Numbered from the stretch's first letter, positions 44,889 through 54,352 are shown. The stretch is 64,000 nucleotides of DNA from Pantanalinema sp. GBBB05 (GCA_016743235.1 VRZD01000005.1:1-64000); one strand, 5' to 3'. The notes: generated from the sequence alone by a model not told the origin. Program-made: numbers and translations.

Positions 44889-46925
44889 ATGGCAGTCCGT
44901 AGTTATGCGGCTCCCCCTACCCCCTGGTCAAACACCCTGGCTGAACCCCAGATCCACGAAACAGCGTATGTTCACTCCTTCTCTAACCTGATTGGTGATG
45001 TCCGGATCGGTGCAAATGTGCTGATTGCTCCGGGTACTTCCATTCGGGCCGATGAAGGTCATCCTTTTTATATTGGTGAAAGTACCAATGTGCAGGATGG
45101 CGTGGTGATTCACGGCTTGGAAAAGGGTCGGGTAGCCGGTAACGATGGGGAAGCCTATTCGGTTTGGATTGGGAGCAACAGTTCGATCGCTCACATGGCA
45201 TTGATTCATGGTCCAGCCTATGTGGGTGACAACTGCTTTATTGGATTTCGTTCCACTGTCTTTAATGCCAGGGTGGGAAATGGCTGCATCGTGATGATGC
45301 ATTGTCTGATCGAAAACGTGGAAATACCGCCTGGAAGATACATACCGTCTGGCTCGATCATTACGACTCAGCAACAGGCGGATCGCTTACCGGCGGCACA
45401 AGAAGCCGACGTGAAGTTTACCAGTCACGTTGTGCAAGTGAATGAAGCACTGCGATCGGGCTATCGCTGTGCAGATAATGTTGCCTGTATTGCCCCAATT
45501 CGGAATGAGCTTGATCAGTCAACACCGGCAGACACGAATGGGAATGGCAGTTCTCACAGTCATGCCGAACAGGGAGGGAGTATGGATGCAGATTTAGTCA
45601 GCCAGGTGCGGCAATTGCTGGCCCAGGGTTATCGGATCGGAACAGAACATGCAGATGAGCGCCGCTTCCAGACGAGTTCCTGGAAGAGTTGTGCGCCCAT
45701 TCAGGCTAGTCGTGAGTCGGAGATCATGGCAGAACTTGATGCCTGCCTGCGTGAGCATTCCGGCAACTATGTGCGCTTAATTGGGATTGACCCAAAAGCA
45801 AAAAAACGGGTTTTAGAACGGATTATTCAACGTCCTGGTCAAAAGCCTGGACAATTTTCCCATACTGCCGCTACTCCATCAGCGTCCTATAGCGCTCCAG
45901 CTGCCCATCGTTCGAATGGACAGGTGCAGTCGGGTCATCTCAGTGGTGATGTGGTTGCCCAGATTCGGAACTTGCTGGCTCAAGGGGCTCGCATTGGCAC
46001 TGAACATGCTGATGAGCGCCACTTCCAAACTAGTTCTTGGAGTAGCTGTGCGCCAATTCAAGCCACCCGTGAAGCAGAGGTAATCTCGGCTTTAGAAGAC
46101 TGTATGGCCAACCATGCCGGTGAATATGTGCGGCTGATTGGGATTGATACCAAAGCCAAGCGGCGGTTGTCAGAAATGATTATCCAACGCCCCAAGGGTA
46201 AGCAAGTCGTGCAAGGTGGCGGTAGCCGATCGTTCACTTCATCTGCTCCAGCCAGTAGCGGGTCTGTTGCCAGTAGCCGTTTGAGCCAGGATGTGGTGCA
46301 ACAAGTGGGTCAACTGATGGCTCAAGGTTGCCAACTTGGAGTTGAGTTCGCAGATGAACGCCGTTTCCGGACCAGTTCCTGGACCAGTGCTCCAGCTCTG
46401 CAAGCTCGGCGGGAAGCCGATGCGATCGCCGCCTTAGAAGCTTTCCTCAGCGAACACCCGAATGATTACGTCCGGGTAGTGGGAATTGACACCAAAGCTA
46501 AACGGCGCGTGGCTGAAACGGTAATCCAACGTCCGGGTAGCAAGAATGGTGCTAGTGCTGCTAAGGCTCCGGCTACAACGGCTAGCCAATCTGCACCTAG
46601 CTACTCCAATGCGACCACCAATGGTGCTGCTAGTGGCTCGGGTCGTTTAGCTCAAGCCGTCGTTGAGCAAGTCCGGCAACTGCTGGCTCAAGGTCATCGG
46701 ATTGGCACAGAGTATGCAGATGAACGGCGTTATAAGACGAGTTCTTGGCAAAGTGGTGCTTCCATTCAATCCAATCGCGAGGCTGATGTGCTTAGAGCAT
46801 TGGAAGCCTTCATCAGTGAGCACTCTGGTGAGTATGTGCGGCTGATTGGCATTGACCCGAAAGCAAAGCGTCGGGTGGCTGAACTTGTGATTCAGCAGCC
46901 GAAGAAACAAGCGGTTGGTCGCTAA
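44889..46925 (+). CDS. ccmM: Carboxysome assembly protein CcmM (gamma-carbonic anhydrase plus four SSUL modules)
   Basis: A 678-aa scaffold that condenses Rubisco and links it to CcmN and the shell. Residues about 20-210 are a left-handed beta-helix gamma-carbonic anhydrase domain. Its likely metal His ligands are in VVIHGLEKG and in [11 protein letters not shown] Cys pair six residues apart, RCADNVAC, matches the disulfide of active CcmM carbonic anhydrases. Four Rubisco-small-subunit-like modules follow (about 232-318, 345-430, 455-545, 575-665), each with (Y/F)xTSSW and (D/T/P)KAK(R/K)R. SSUL1 and SSUL2 carry a Cys pair 18 residues apart; SSUL3 and SSUL4 lack it. Linkers are Ser/Ala-rich. 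An internal ATG at 45582 gives the short form. Confidence 0.96.
   Translation: MAVRSYAAPPTPWSNTLAEPQIHETAYVHSFSNLIGDVRIGANVLIAPGTSIRADEGHPFYIGESTNVQDGVVIHGLEKGRVAGNDGEAYSVWIGSNSSIAHMALIHGPAYVGDNCFIGFRSTVFNARVGNGCIVMMHCLIENVEIPPGRYIPSGSIITTQQQADRLPAAQEADVKFTSHVVQVNEALRSGYRCADNVACIAPIRNELDQSTPADTNGNGSSHSHAEQGGSMDADLVSQVRQLLAQGYRIGTEHADERRFQTSSWKSCAPIQASRESEIMAELDACLREHSGNYVRLIGIDPKAKKRVLERIIQRPGQKPGQFSHTAATPSASYSAPAAHRSNGQVQSGHLSGDVVAQIRNLLAQGARIGTEHADERHFQTSSWSSCAPIQATREAEVISALEDCMANHAGEYVRLIGIDTKAKRRLSEMIIQRPKGKQVVQGGGSRSFTSSAPASSGSVASSRLSQDVVQQVGQLMAQGCQLGVEFADERRFRTSSWTSAPALQARREADAIAALEAFLSEHPNDYVRVVGIDTKAKRRVAETVIQRPGSKNGASAAKAPATTASQSAPSYSNATTNGAASGSGRLAQAVVEQVRQLLAQGHRIGTEYADERRYKTSSWQSGASIQSNREADVLRALEAFISEHSGEYVRLIGIDPKAKRRVAELVIQQPKKQAVGR
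45571..45584 (+). promoter_or_regulatory. Internal ribosome binding site and start codon for the short CcmM form
   Basis: A purine-rich run agggagggag lies directly before ATG 45582, in frame with ccmM and just ahead of the first SSUL module. Initiation here would yield a 447-aa protein with four SSUL modules and no carbonic anhydrase domain, the equivalent of CcmM35/CcmM58 short forms produced by internal initiation in other beta-cyanobacteria. Confidence 0.7.
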
Positions 46926-46939
46926 TTGTTCGGACAGTA

Positions 46940-46961
46940 GGGCGCGAATTGATTCGCGCCC
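46940..46961 (+). promoter_or_regulatory. Intercistronic hairpin between ccmM and ccmN
   Basis: gggcgcgaa and ttcgcgccc form a perfect 9-bp G/C-rich stem with a ttga loop in the 58-bp gap. Only gtttcg follows, so it is at most a weak or partial terminator. It could reduce ccmN/ccmO expression relative to ccmM or stabilise the upstream mRNA. Confidence 0.65.
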
Positions 46962-46983
46962 GTTTCGTCCAAGGGGGTTATCC

Positions 46984-47622
46984 ATGTCCTTGCCAACACT
47001 GCAACTGCAACCGATCAGCACTTCTCACTACTATGTCAACGGAGATGTGACGATCCAGGCAGGCGTTGCGATCGCTCCCGGCGTTTTGCTGCAAGCCGAT
47101 GCCAATAGTCGCATCATTGTCAAAACTGGAGCTTGTATTGGTCTTGGTGCGATTCTTCATGCCCAAAATGGGGTAGTAGAAGTAGGTGAAGGTGCCAATA
47201 TTGGCGCCGAAGTATTACTGATTGGGCACGTTACGATCGGAGCCAATGCTTGCATCGGTACGGCAACCACGGTCTTGAATAGTGTTGTCGCGTGGGGGCA
47301 GATTATTCCTCCTGGATCGTTGATTGGTGATACCAGTCGAAGTCCAAACCCAGAATTAGAGGCGGAAGCGTTGCAGGTCACGGATACGGTCATCTATCCA
47401 ACACCAGCAATATCTGGAACAACACCTGCCCCGCCGGAACCACCTGGAGCGCTTGAACCACTCTCAGACGACTCACAAGCCGCGCAAAACTCTGGGATTA
47501 ATGTTTACGGTCAAGTCTATGTCAACAAAATGCTGGTAAAACTGTTTCCGCATCGTCAGCCACCGAGCACAGCGGAGCCATCCAGCGATCGTCCGGCTAC
47601 CGATGATCCCTGGGCAGATTAA
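46984..47622 (+). CDS. ccmN: Carboxysome assembly protein CcmN
   Basis: A 212-aa adaptor that bridges CcmM to the CcmK shell. Residues about 15-130 are a hexapeptide-repeat left-handed beta-helix (VTIQAGVAIAPGVLLQADAN, ANIGAEVLLIGHVTIG, IGTATTVLNS). A Pro/Ala-rich linker follows (TTPAPPEPPGALEPL). The amphipathic encapsulation peptide VYGQVYVNKMLVKLFPHR lies at about residues 174-191. A further 20 or so residues (PPSTAEPSSDRP...) follow it, so the peptide is not at the extreme C-terminus. I chose the ATG at 46984 because the longer frame would overlap ccmM and contains no domain. Confidence 0.93.
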   Translation: MSLPTLQLQPISTSHYYVNGDVTIQAGVAIAPGVLLQADANSRIIVKTGACIGLGAILHAQNGVVEVGEGANIGAEVLLIGHVTIGANACIGTATTVLNSVVAWGQIIPPGSLIGDTSRSPNPELEAEALQVTDTVIYPTPAISGTTPAPPEPPGALEPLSDDSQAAQNSGINVYGQVYVNKMLVKLFPHRQPPSTAEPSSDRPATDDPWAD

Positions 47623-47736
47623 GTCAGTTCTCATTTAGCCACACGATGGGGGAATCTTCCTTAGGGCTAACAGCGAACTACGAATAGCGATTAGGATAGG
47701 AGTACCGACCGAAGCCAGCGTTTTTAATTAATTTGA

Positions 47737-48600
47737 ATGAGCCGACGAGAAGACTTTACAGATACTGCCCTGGGTTTAGTTTCTGCTCAGAGCTTTCCGG
47801 CGATCGTCGGCATTGCCGACCACATGCTGAAGTCATCCGGAGTGACTCTGGTAGGCTATGAGAAAATTGGCAGTGGGCATTGCACAGCGATTGTCCGGGG
47901 TTCTGTAGCGGATGTCCGACTAGCCGTGCAGGAAGGGGCAGAGCGAGCCCAGCAGTTTGGTCAAGAGTTATCGACGCTGGTGTTACCGCGTCCTATGCCG
48001 AATTTGGAAGTTGTGTTACCGATCGGGAATCGGTTAGCCCAGCTAGCGTCCGGTCGGGGACATAGCAAATTAAGTAATCAAGCCGTGGGGTTGCTAGAAA
48101 CTCGCGGCTTTCCAGCGATGGTCGGAGCGGCAGATGCCATGCTCAAAGCCGCAGATGTGGTTCTGGCGGCCTATGAAACGATCGGAGCGGGACTCTGTAC
48201 AGCGATCGTCCGGGGTAGCGTAGCCAATGTCGCAATGGCATTGGATGTCGGCATGGTGGAAGCTGAACGGATTGGGGAGCTGCACGCAGTGATGTTAGTG
48301 CCACGTCCCCTAGAAGATCTGGACCAAACTCTACCGTTGGCAAGTTGCTGGATTGAAGAGCTGCAACCATTACGCCTACCCATTGCAGTCAAGGAGACTG
48401 AAAAAGAACTGATTGCTTTACCAGAACTCAAACAAGAACGACAACCCTTAGCCATTCCTGAAGCCGAGCCTGAGCGAGTTGAACTCTCTGCGACGTTGCA
48501 ATCTTTGGCATCTGAGCCGCCCCGAGAATTAGTAGACGCGATCGAGATTGAAGTGCAACCTCCCGATCGGTCAAGGTCAGCGCGTCCAGAGGGCGAGTAA
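47737..48600 (+). CDS. ccmO: Carboxysome shell protein CcmO with tandem BMC domains
   Basis: A 287-aa protein with two consecutive BMC domains (about 10-100 and 115-205) that forms trimers resembling pseudohexamers. Both domains show the pore-region pattern [19 protein letters not shown] and AAYETIGAGLCTAIVRGSV. Both have RP(M/L)xxL(E/D)xxLP ends. A C-terminal extension of about 80 residues is rich in Glu, Pro and Leu (IAVKETEKELIALPELKQ). It follows ccmN by 114 bp. The next gene is convergent, 7 bp past the stop. Confidence 0.94.
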   Translation: MSRREDFTDTALGLVSAQSFPAIVGIADHMLKSSGVTLVGYEKIGSGHCTAIVRGSVADVRLAVQEGAERAQQFGQELSTLVLPRPMPNLEVVLPIGNRLAQLASGRGHSKLSNQAVGLLETRGFPAMVGAADAMLKAADVVLAAYETIGAGLCTAIVRGSVANVAMALDVGMVEAERIGELHAVMLVPRPLEDLDQTLPLASCWIEELQPLRLPIAVKETEKELIALPELKQERQPLAIPEAEPERVELSATLQSLASEPPRELVDAIEIEVQPPDRSRSARPEGE

Positions 48601-48607
48601 GTGTTCC

Positions 48608-48994
48608 TCAAGCCAGAGTTTCGGGGCAATAGCCTAATCCTTGCACAAACTGGTTGCGGAATTCTTCGACCTCAATCCGATCGGGTTTACCGTGAGACAC
48701 TACAGCCACCTGATAACGCTGCATTACATCTACCGGCGATTGTCCGGTTTCCAGACTCCAAAGCGCCATTTGCACCCGAATGCCCGGTTCGTAGGGAATC
48801 CCTAACTCATTCATGAAGGCGCGGAAATTACCATGATCGTAGGGATCGAGGTATTGGTTCATTTTTACTTTAACAATCCAACCGTCAATTTGATGGATCA
48901 CGGTAATGAAGCGAACCGGAAGTTTGCTATCTAGCAAAAACTCGATCACTCTCAGGGTCAGACTGGTATTGGCGATGTAGTAGAGATAATCCAT
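48608..48994 (-). CDS. Conserved cyanobacterial hypothetical protein
   Basis: A roughly 128-aa soluble protein of unknown function, with no domain I can name. From the ATG at 48994 it begins MDYLYYIANTSLTLRVIEFL and includes HQIDGWIVKVKMNQYLDPYD. The longer in-frame start at 49102 would add 36 residues without similarity and cover the probable promoter, so it is not used. It is convergent with ccmO, ending 7 bp beyond it, and is unlikely to be a carboxysome protein. Confidence 0.65.
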   Translation of the reverse strand: MDYLYYIANTSLTLRVIEFLLDSKLPVRFITVIHQIDGWIVKVKMNQYLDPYDHGNFRAFMNELGIPYEPGIRVQMALWSLETGQSPVDVMQRYQVAVVSHGKPDRIEVEEFRNQFVQGLGYCPETLA

Positions 48995-49142
48995 AACGGC
49001 CCGCCCAATTCGGCAAATACTTACACTTCTATGATTCCTCAGTACAACCCCGGTTAGTAGGGGAAAAGCCCGTGAGTAATGGCGGGATCTTCCCCAATTC
49101 ATGCGTAAACTAGGTGAAGCTTCGTTGTCATGGAGTGGTTAG

Positions 49143-50822
49143 GTGGCTGATTCAAACAAAACAGCCCGCTCTTTAGCGGGGATCGCTGGGATTGTGGCGA
49201 TCGCGACATTGATTAGCAAACTGTTTGGCTTAGTCCGGCAGCAAGCGATCGCAGCAGCGTTCGGAGTGGGTCCTGCCTTTGGAGCGTATAACTTTGCCTA
49301 CGTCATTCCAGGATTTTTACTGATTCTGCTCGGTGGCATTAACGGCCCGTTTCATAGCGCGATCGTTAGTGTGTTAGCGAAGCGAGACCGTAAGGAAGTA
49401 GCAGCGATCGTCGAAACGATTACGACCTTGGTTGTGGGGATTCTGTTGCTGGTGATGATTGGGCTAATCCTATTTGCCGAACCCCTGATGCATCTGGTGG
49501 CGCCGGGGTTGTTTATTAGTCCTGAGCAAGCTGCGGCTACGGGAGTGTCTGCTGAAACCTGGCAAACCATGCAGCAAACAAAGGATATCGCCATTCAGCA
49601 GTTCAAAATCATGGCACCCATGGCTGTGCTAGCTGGGTTAATCGGGATTGGCTTTGGCAGTTTAAATGCTGCCGATCAATACTGGTTACCATCGATTAGT
49701 CCCTTGTTTTCCAGCGTTACTGTGTTGCTGGGGTTAGGTGGGCTAGCGTTCTATCTAGGCGATCGCATGATTCTGCCTGAATATGCAGCATTAGGCGGTG
49801 CGGTTTTAGCTTGGACAACTCTAGCAGGTGCGTTGTTGCAATGGTTAGTGCAAGTCCCCGTACAGTGGCGATCGGGCTTAGGCAAATTGCGACTACGGTT
49901 CGACTTTGGTAGACCCGAAGTGCAGGAAGTGCTCAAAATCATGGGACCTGCTACGTTTTCCTCCGGCATGCTGCAAATTAATGTGTGGACGGATTTGTTT
50001 TTTGCCTCCTTCATCCCGAATGCGGCAGCAGCGGTATCGGCAATGGGCTATGCCGGACTCTTGATTCAAACCCCGCTAGGGATTTTGTCCAACATGATTC
50101 TGGTTCCCCTAATGCCGATTTTTTCGCGGCTTGCCGACCCAGAAAATTGGTCAGAATTGAAACAACGAATTCGTCAGGGTCTATTGATGACGGCAGTGAC
50201 GATGTTGCCATTGAGCGCCCTGATGATTGTCCTGGCGGTGCCGCTGTCACGGGTGGTGTATGAGCGGTATGCCTTTAAGGTAGAAGACTCTTATCTCACA
50301 GCTTCGGTGCTGGTAGCCTATGCGGTTGGAATGTTTGTTTATCTGGGACGGGATGTGTTAGTCCGAGTTTTCTATGCGCTGGGCGATGGGGACACGCCGT
50401 TCCGGATCAGTATCGTGAATATTTTCCTGAATGCCTTACTCGACTTTTTCTTGGTGAAGCCATTTGGTGCACCTGGATTGGTATTGGCAACCGTAACGGT
50501 GAATTTAGTATCGATGATCGCGATGCTCTGGATCTTGAACCACCGTTTGCATGGATTACCATTACGAGAGTGGTCAATGCCTGTTTTCGGGCTAGTTCTT
50601 GGTAGTGCGATCGCTGGAGCTGCCTGCTGGGGAGCCTTGTGGGGAATGCAACACCTCTGGGGAACAGAAGGTCTGTTAGTCCAATTAGCTCAGCTTGGAA
50701 TTGCCAGTGTAGTCGGCTTAGGAGCATTTGCAGTAATTGCAGCTCAACTGAAGCTGCCAGAAGTGACATTGTTTGTCGATCGCCTGCGGCAAAAGTTCTC
50801 CCGGAATCGAGAATCAACCTGA
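49143..50822 (+). CDS. murJ: Lipid II flippase MurJ (MviN family)
   Basis: A 559-aa membrane protein of the MOP superfamily that moves lipid II to the outer face of the membrane for cell-wall synthesis. About 14 helices are predicted. MurJ signatures include ALISKLFGLVRQQAIAAAFG-type start with the conserved Arg, GVGPAFGAYNFAYVIPGFL, FKIMAPMAVLAGLIGIGFG, and INVWTDLFFASFIPNAAAAV. It starts with a GTG (MADSNKTARSLAGI). Its stop is 5 bp from the convergent glycosyltransferase gene. Confidence 0.93.
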   Translation: MADSNKTARSLAGIAGIVAIATLISKLFGLVRQQAIAAAFGVGPAFGAYNFAYVIPGFLLILLGGINGPFHSAIVSVLAKRDRKEVAAIVETITTLVVGILLLVMIGLILFAEPLMHLVAPGLFISPEQAAATGVSAETWQTMQQTKDIAIQQFKIMAPMAVLAGLIGIGFGSLNAADQYWLPSISPLFSSVTVLLGLGGLAFYLGDRMILPEYAALGGAVLAWTTLAGALLQWLVQVPVQWRSGLGKLRLRFDFGRPEVQEVLKIMGPATFSSGMLQINVWTDLFFASFIPNAAAAVSAMGYAGLLIQTPLGILSNMILVPLMPIFSRLADPENWSELKQRIRQGLLMTAVTMLPLSALMIVLAVPLSRVVYERYAFKVEDSYLTASVLVAYAVGMFVYLGRDVLVRVFYALGDGDTPFRISIVNIFLNALLDFFLVKPFGAPGLVLATVTVNLVSMIAMLWILNHRLHGLPLREWSMPVFGLVLGSAIAGAACWGALWGMQHLWGTEGLLVQLAQLGIASVVGLGAFAVIAAQLKLPEVTLFVDRLRQKFSRNREST

Positions 50823-50827
50823 TCAAT

Positions 50828-53800
50828 TTATTTGTAGCCCATTGCCCAAAGATTGAACTCTTCTGTAGAAGTTTCAATGCGTTGGAAGCCAGCCTGTTCT
50901 AGCTTTTGACGGAGGGTAGTGGCTGTAAATCCGGTTTTATGTGCCATATAAATTCGACCCGCCGCGATCGCGCTTCTCTGCCCATAAAGGATATCTACAG
51001 GTGCTAGGGGACCGGCATAGGTGACATATAGCGTGTCCTCCAAATTCCCCTCAATCACCAACTCAGCGACTTTCTGGATATCGGGGAGCGTGATCAACGC
51101 AAATCCACCTGGCTTCAAAACTCGATAGAACTCTGCTAAGGCTAATGGCACTTCATGAGCGTATAGGTGTTCCAGATTATGGGACGAGTAAACCGCATCA
51201 AACGTACCATCTGCCACCATTGGCATATGGGTGATAGAACTGACGATATCCGGCTCGACATCTGAATCAATATCTAACCTTACTTCTTGCCACTCCCCGG
51301 TTCGCAGTAATGGGGGTAATGCTAAAGGATGATAGGGACCACAGCCTACATGCAATAAGCGTTGTTTCTGCTGGCTCTCCAGTAAGATAAACTGACCTGA
51401 GCGCGATTGTTGGCTGAGTTTTTCCTGCACCACTTGGCAGTAAAACTGCTCTAGCCCAACCACACAGACTGGATCATCAAACAACTGAGCCTGTCCTTGC
51501 TGCATTTGTTGAACGATCGCTTGCCTCCAAGCAGGCTCCTGCCCCAAGCGCGCCGCAATCTCAATATACTCGGCTTCAGTCTGGGCAATCGTTTCAGTCA
51601 CACCCAGCCGGGTTAACATCCCGTAGGTTTGCCGCCCCCGCATCAACTCACCCGCATGGGTCACAATCGGGAGGCTAGCGGCGATCGCGTCAAATGCCGT
51701 ATGACCGGCTGAAAAAAGCAGGGTATCCAGAAACACATCGCTGCACTGGAGCAGGCTAGTATAACCCTCCCAGCTTTGTCCAGGTAGAAACAAACAATAC
51801 TCCTCACTACTTAAGCCAGCTGCCGTAAAGGCTTGGTCTAAGCGTTGCCGGAATATCGCTTCTAAACCTGGGTTAGCGGTGTTTGCCAGAGTTGATCGCA
51901 GGACAAAAACAAATTTTGCCTGGGGAACCTGACGAGCGATCGCGGGAAAGAGCGCATCGTGTTGTGGCAAATATTTAAACATCAATTGGCAGGACAGATA
52001 AACAACGGCGTCCTTGGGAATATCAAAGTCAGCTCGTGTTTTGGTGGCTGCCGGAATAGTCGGTTTTGGATAACTAATGCCCAGATTTGGGAGCCGAATT
52101 AGCTGCTCAGTATAGTGAGCCTCTGCCGTTGCCGATTCCATCAAATCGCCTGATAGAAAATAATCAATATTGACTAAACCTGAGGTGACTGGGTGACCCC
52201 ACGCACTACATTGAATCGGAGCTAATCGAAGCGAGGCGATTTGGGCAATTTGGTGAGAAGTCCCGATCGCTAAAAAGACCAGAATATGCAATTGGTCATC
52301 AATAATTTTCTGGCATATACTATTAATTTCCCCGGAGAACACTTGAAACTGATCGCTCATTGCCTGGAAGCGAGCAGCTTGTAAATCCACGGAAGTACTC
52401 AGGCTATAGCAATAGAGATCAAACTGCTGACGATCGTGGTTTTTTAACCAACCTGCGACCCAACGAGTCATGCTATTACTACCCAATGCATCAGCAATGT
52501 AGCCAATCCGAATTTTTCCCGTTTGGCTCACAGGGAGCATCGGCAGAGGGTTAATCCACTGGGGATAGAGATCCGCCACGACCCGATATAAGAGTTGACC
52601 GTACTGAGCTTGCAGCTCCCGATCGTTCATCCCCTGATAACAGAGATAAAAGTTATTGTGGTCTTTAATCGAGCTAATATTAATTGCTTGATTTTGGCGA
52701 TCAGCTGTTTCAACGGTTTGCATTAATCGGTGATAAGCCTGAATATATCGTTGCCGATAGACAGTAATTTCTTCCGGCAATCGATATAGAAATGGCAGGG
52801 CAAGATCGGGCAAAACTTGTAAAAATTGATCCGCTGGATTCAGAGCTGCCGCTTGCTGAAGATACGGTAATCCTGCTTCAGTTTGTCCACAGTTATGGAA
52901 GCAATCATAAACAGTTAAATATTCTTCTACACTGCTTAAAGGCTTGTGTTCTAGAAAAGCCAGGAACTGGGCGAGTGCCAATTCGTGGTTGCCTCGGCGA
53001 TACAGAGCATACCCCGCACAATAATGCGCCTTAGCCGTTTCTCCCGTCGCGTCATACGCCTGATGTAATTTCTCTAAAGCGATAAAGCCTTTGGGATCCA
53101 AATTCAACGCCTGCCGATAAGCCGCGATCGCTTCGGGATAATGCTGTTGGGTCATCAACAGATCCCCTAAATTGAGATAGCTCGCCGTGTGATTAGGATT
53201 AACAGCGATCGCTTGCCGATAGTAATGCTCCGCCTGGGAAAGATTTCCCTGATTAAACAGTAGTTCTCCCAACCGAGCGTAGGCATCAACCTGACTAGCA
53301 TCAAATGTAATCGCCTGTTGGAAGGCAGCAATGGCAGCCGGAATCTGCCCTACCCGTTGCAAGACTAAGCCGCGCATATGGTGCGCCGTAGGGTGGGTTG
53401 GATTGAGTGCCAGCGATCGCTCTAGTGCCACGATCGCTGCTTGATCGTGCTGCATCAAATCAAGCAACATTCCCAAATTCAACCAGGTTTCAGCATGGTT
53501 GGGATAATGCAGAAGATAATCCCGGTATAGTCGCTCGGCATCGGCATACTGCCCATTGACATGCCATTTCACCGCTTGTTGACGGATTGCCTCTAAATGG
53601 GTGTGCTGATATTCCTGAGCTAATCGGTGGATTGCTGCGATCGTGGTGATCTCCCGCGCTTCTGGCTGTTGCGCAGGAGTCCGCTCAGTTCGTTGCGCAT
53701 CCCAACCCACGACCATTAGTCCTTGCCAGAAGCCATGATCTGTGCCTGGCAGCAGATCTAGCTCCAGAACAGCTTGAGGATACATAGCCAGAAAATCCCA

Positions 53801-54352
53801 CGTTGCCTGCCGTACCAGACTGGAATCAGCATTGCCCAGAATCATGAGGGCGCGATCGGCAAGAAAAGGCTGCACCCGCAACAGACCGAGCAATTGCGAT
53901 CGATAATCAGCTTGCCCGTGATAGCAATAGACACCAATCCTGTCTTCTAAACCACTTTCTTGCAAATGATTAAAGAATACTTCTAAGCTCTGAGCACAAA
54001 CTAAAACCTGGTCTTGCAGCCCAAATTTAGCGAGGTTATCCGCTAATTGCCCCTGAATGGCTGCCTGCACTTCTGGTTCAACTGGGGTTGTGATCGCATA
54101 CGCCATACAATGCGGATGATGCACCAACGCGGCAACCAAATTTGCCCCAGTCCAGCAACCGACCTCACAGTAAAGTTCGCCGGTCTCTAGATAATCGATC
54201 GCGGTGTGCAATAGCTGCATCACACCAGTCGTCGTGCTACCACCTGTTTGTGCCAGGATATCCTGGAACTGCGACGAAATTGGATCAGCCTGGGCTGTCC
54301 CCCAATTCCGGTAAAGGGTTGGCAGTTGGGCAATAAATGATTGAACATCCAT
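50828..54352 (-). CDS. Four-domain methyltransferase/TPR/GT41 (OGT-SPINDLY-like)/methyltransferase fusion
   Basis: An 1174-aa protein. Domains in order: (1) about 1-230, a SAM-dependent methyltransferase-like domain with the motif I-like LYCEVGCWTGANLVAAL; (2) about 262-470, tetratricopeptide repeats (YPNHAETWLNLGMLL, NPTHPTAHHMRGLVL, NPNHTASYLNLGDLL); (3) about 600-990, a GT41 O-GlcNAc-transferase-like catalytic region with IRIGYIADALGSNSMTRWVA, APIQCSAWGHPVTSGLVNID and a UDP-site-like segment FSAGHTAFDAIAASLPIVTH; (4) about 1010-1174, a second methyltransferase, with LLHVGCGPYHPLALPPLL and YSSHNLEHLYAHEVPLALAE. Probably a glycan or protein glycosylation enzyme with modifying activities. The acceptor is unknown. 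Confidence 0.87.
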   Translation of the reverse strand: MDVQSFIAQLPTLYRNWGTAQADPISSQFQDILAQTGGSTTTGVMQLLHTAIDYLETGELYCEVGCWTGANLVAALVHHPHCMAYAITTPVEPEVQAAIQGQLADNLAKFGLQDQVLVCAQSLEVFFNHLQESGLEDRIGVYCYHGQADYRSQLLGLLRVQPFLADRALMILGNADSSLVRQATWDFLAMYPQAVLELDLLPGTDHGFWQGLMVVGWDAQRTERTPAQQPEAREITTIAAIHRLAQEYQHTHLEAIRQQAVKWHVNGQYADAERLYRDYLLHYPNHAETWLNLGMLLDLMQHDQAAIVALERSLALNPTHPTAHHMRGLVLQRVGQIPAAIAAFQQAITFDASQVDAYARLGELLFNQGNLSQAEHYYRQAIAVNPNHTASYLNLGDLLMTQQHYPEAIAAYRQALNLDPKGFIALEKLHQAYDATGETAKAHYCAGYALYRRGNHELALAQFLAFLEHKPLSSVEEYLTVYDCFHNCGQTEAGLPYLQQAAALNPADQFLQVLPDLALPFLYRLPEEITVYRQRYIQAYHRLMQTVETADRQNQAINISSIKDHNNFYLCYQGMNDRELQAQYGQLLYRVVADLYPQWINPLPMLPVSQTGKIRIGYIADALGSNSMTRWVAGWLKNHDRQQFDLYCYSLSTSVDLQAARFQAMSDQFQVFSGEINSICQKIIDDQLHILVFLAIGTSHQIAQIASLRLAPIQCSAWGHPVTSGLVNIDYFLSGDLMESATAEAHYTEQLIRLPNLGISYPKPTIPAATKTRADFDIPKDAVVYLSCQLMFKYLPQHDALFPAIARQVPQAKFVFVLRSTLANTANPGLEAIFRQRLDQAFTAAGLSSEEYCLFLPGQSWEGYTSLLQCSDVFLDTLLFSAGHTAFDAIAASLPIVTHAGELMRGRQTYGMLTRLGVTETIAQTEAEYIEIAARLGQEPAWRQAIVQQMQQGQAQLFDDPVCVVGLEQFYCQVVQEKLSQQSRSGQFILLESQQKQRLLHVGCGPYHPLALPPLLRTGEWQEVRLDIDSDVEPDIVSSITHMPMVADGTFDAVYSSHNLEHLYAHEVPLALAEFYRVLKPGGFALITLPDIQKVAELVIEGNLEDTLYVTYAGPLAPVDILYGQRSAIAAGRIYMAHKTGFTATTLRQKLEQAGFQRIETSTEEFNLWAMGYK

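Noticed and set aside
44928..45374. 148-aa ORF antisense to ccmM
   Set aside because: Shadow of the well-supported ccmM gene, with no recognisable domain.
48171..48629. 152-aa ORF antisense to ccmO
   Set aside because: Low-complexity Ser/Arg-rich product opposite ccmO; treated as a shadow.
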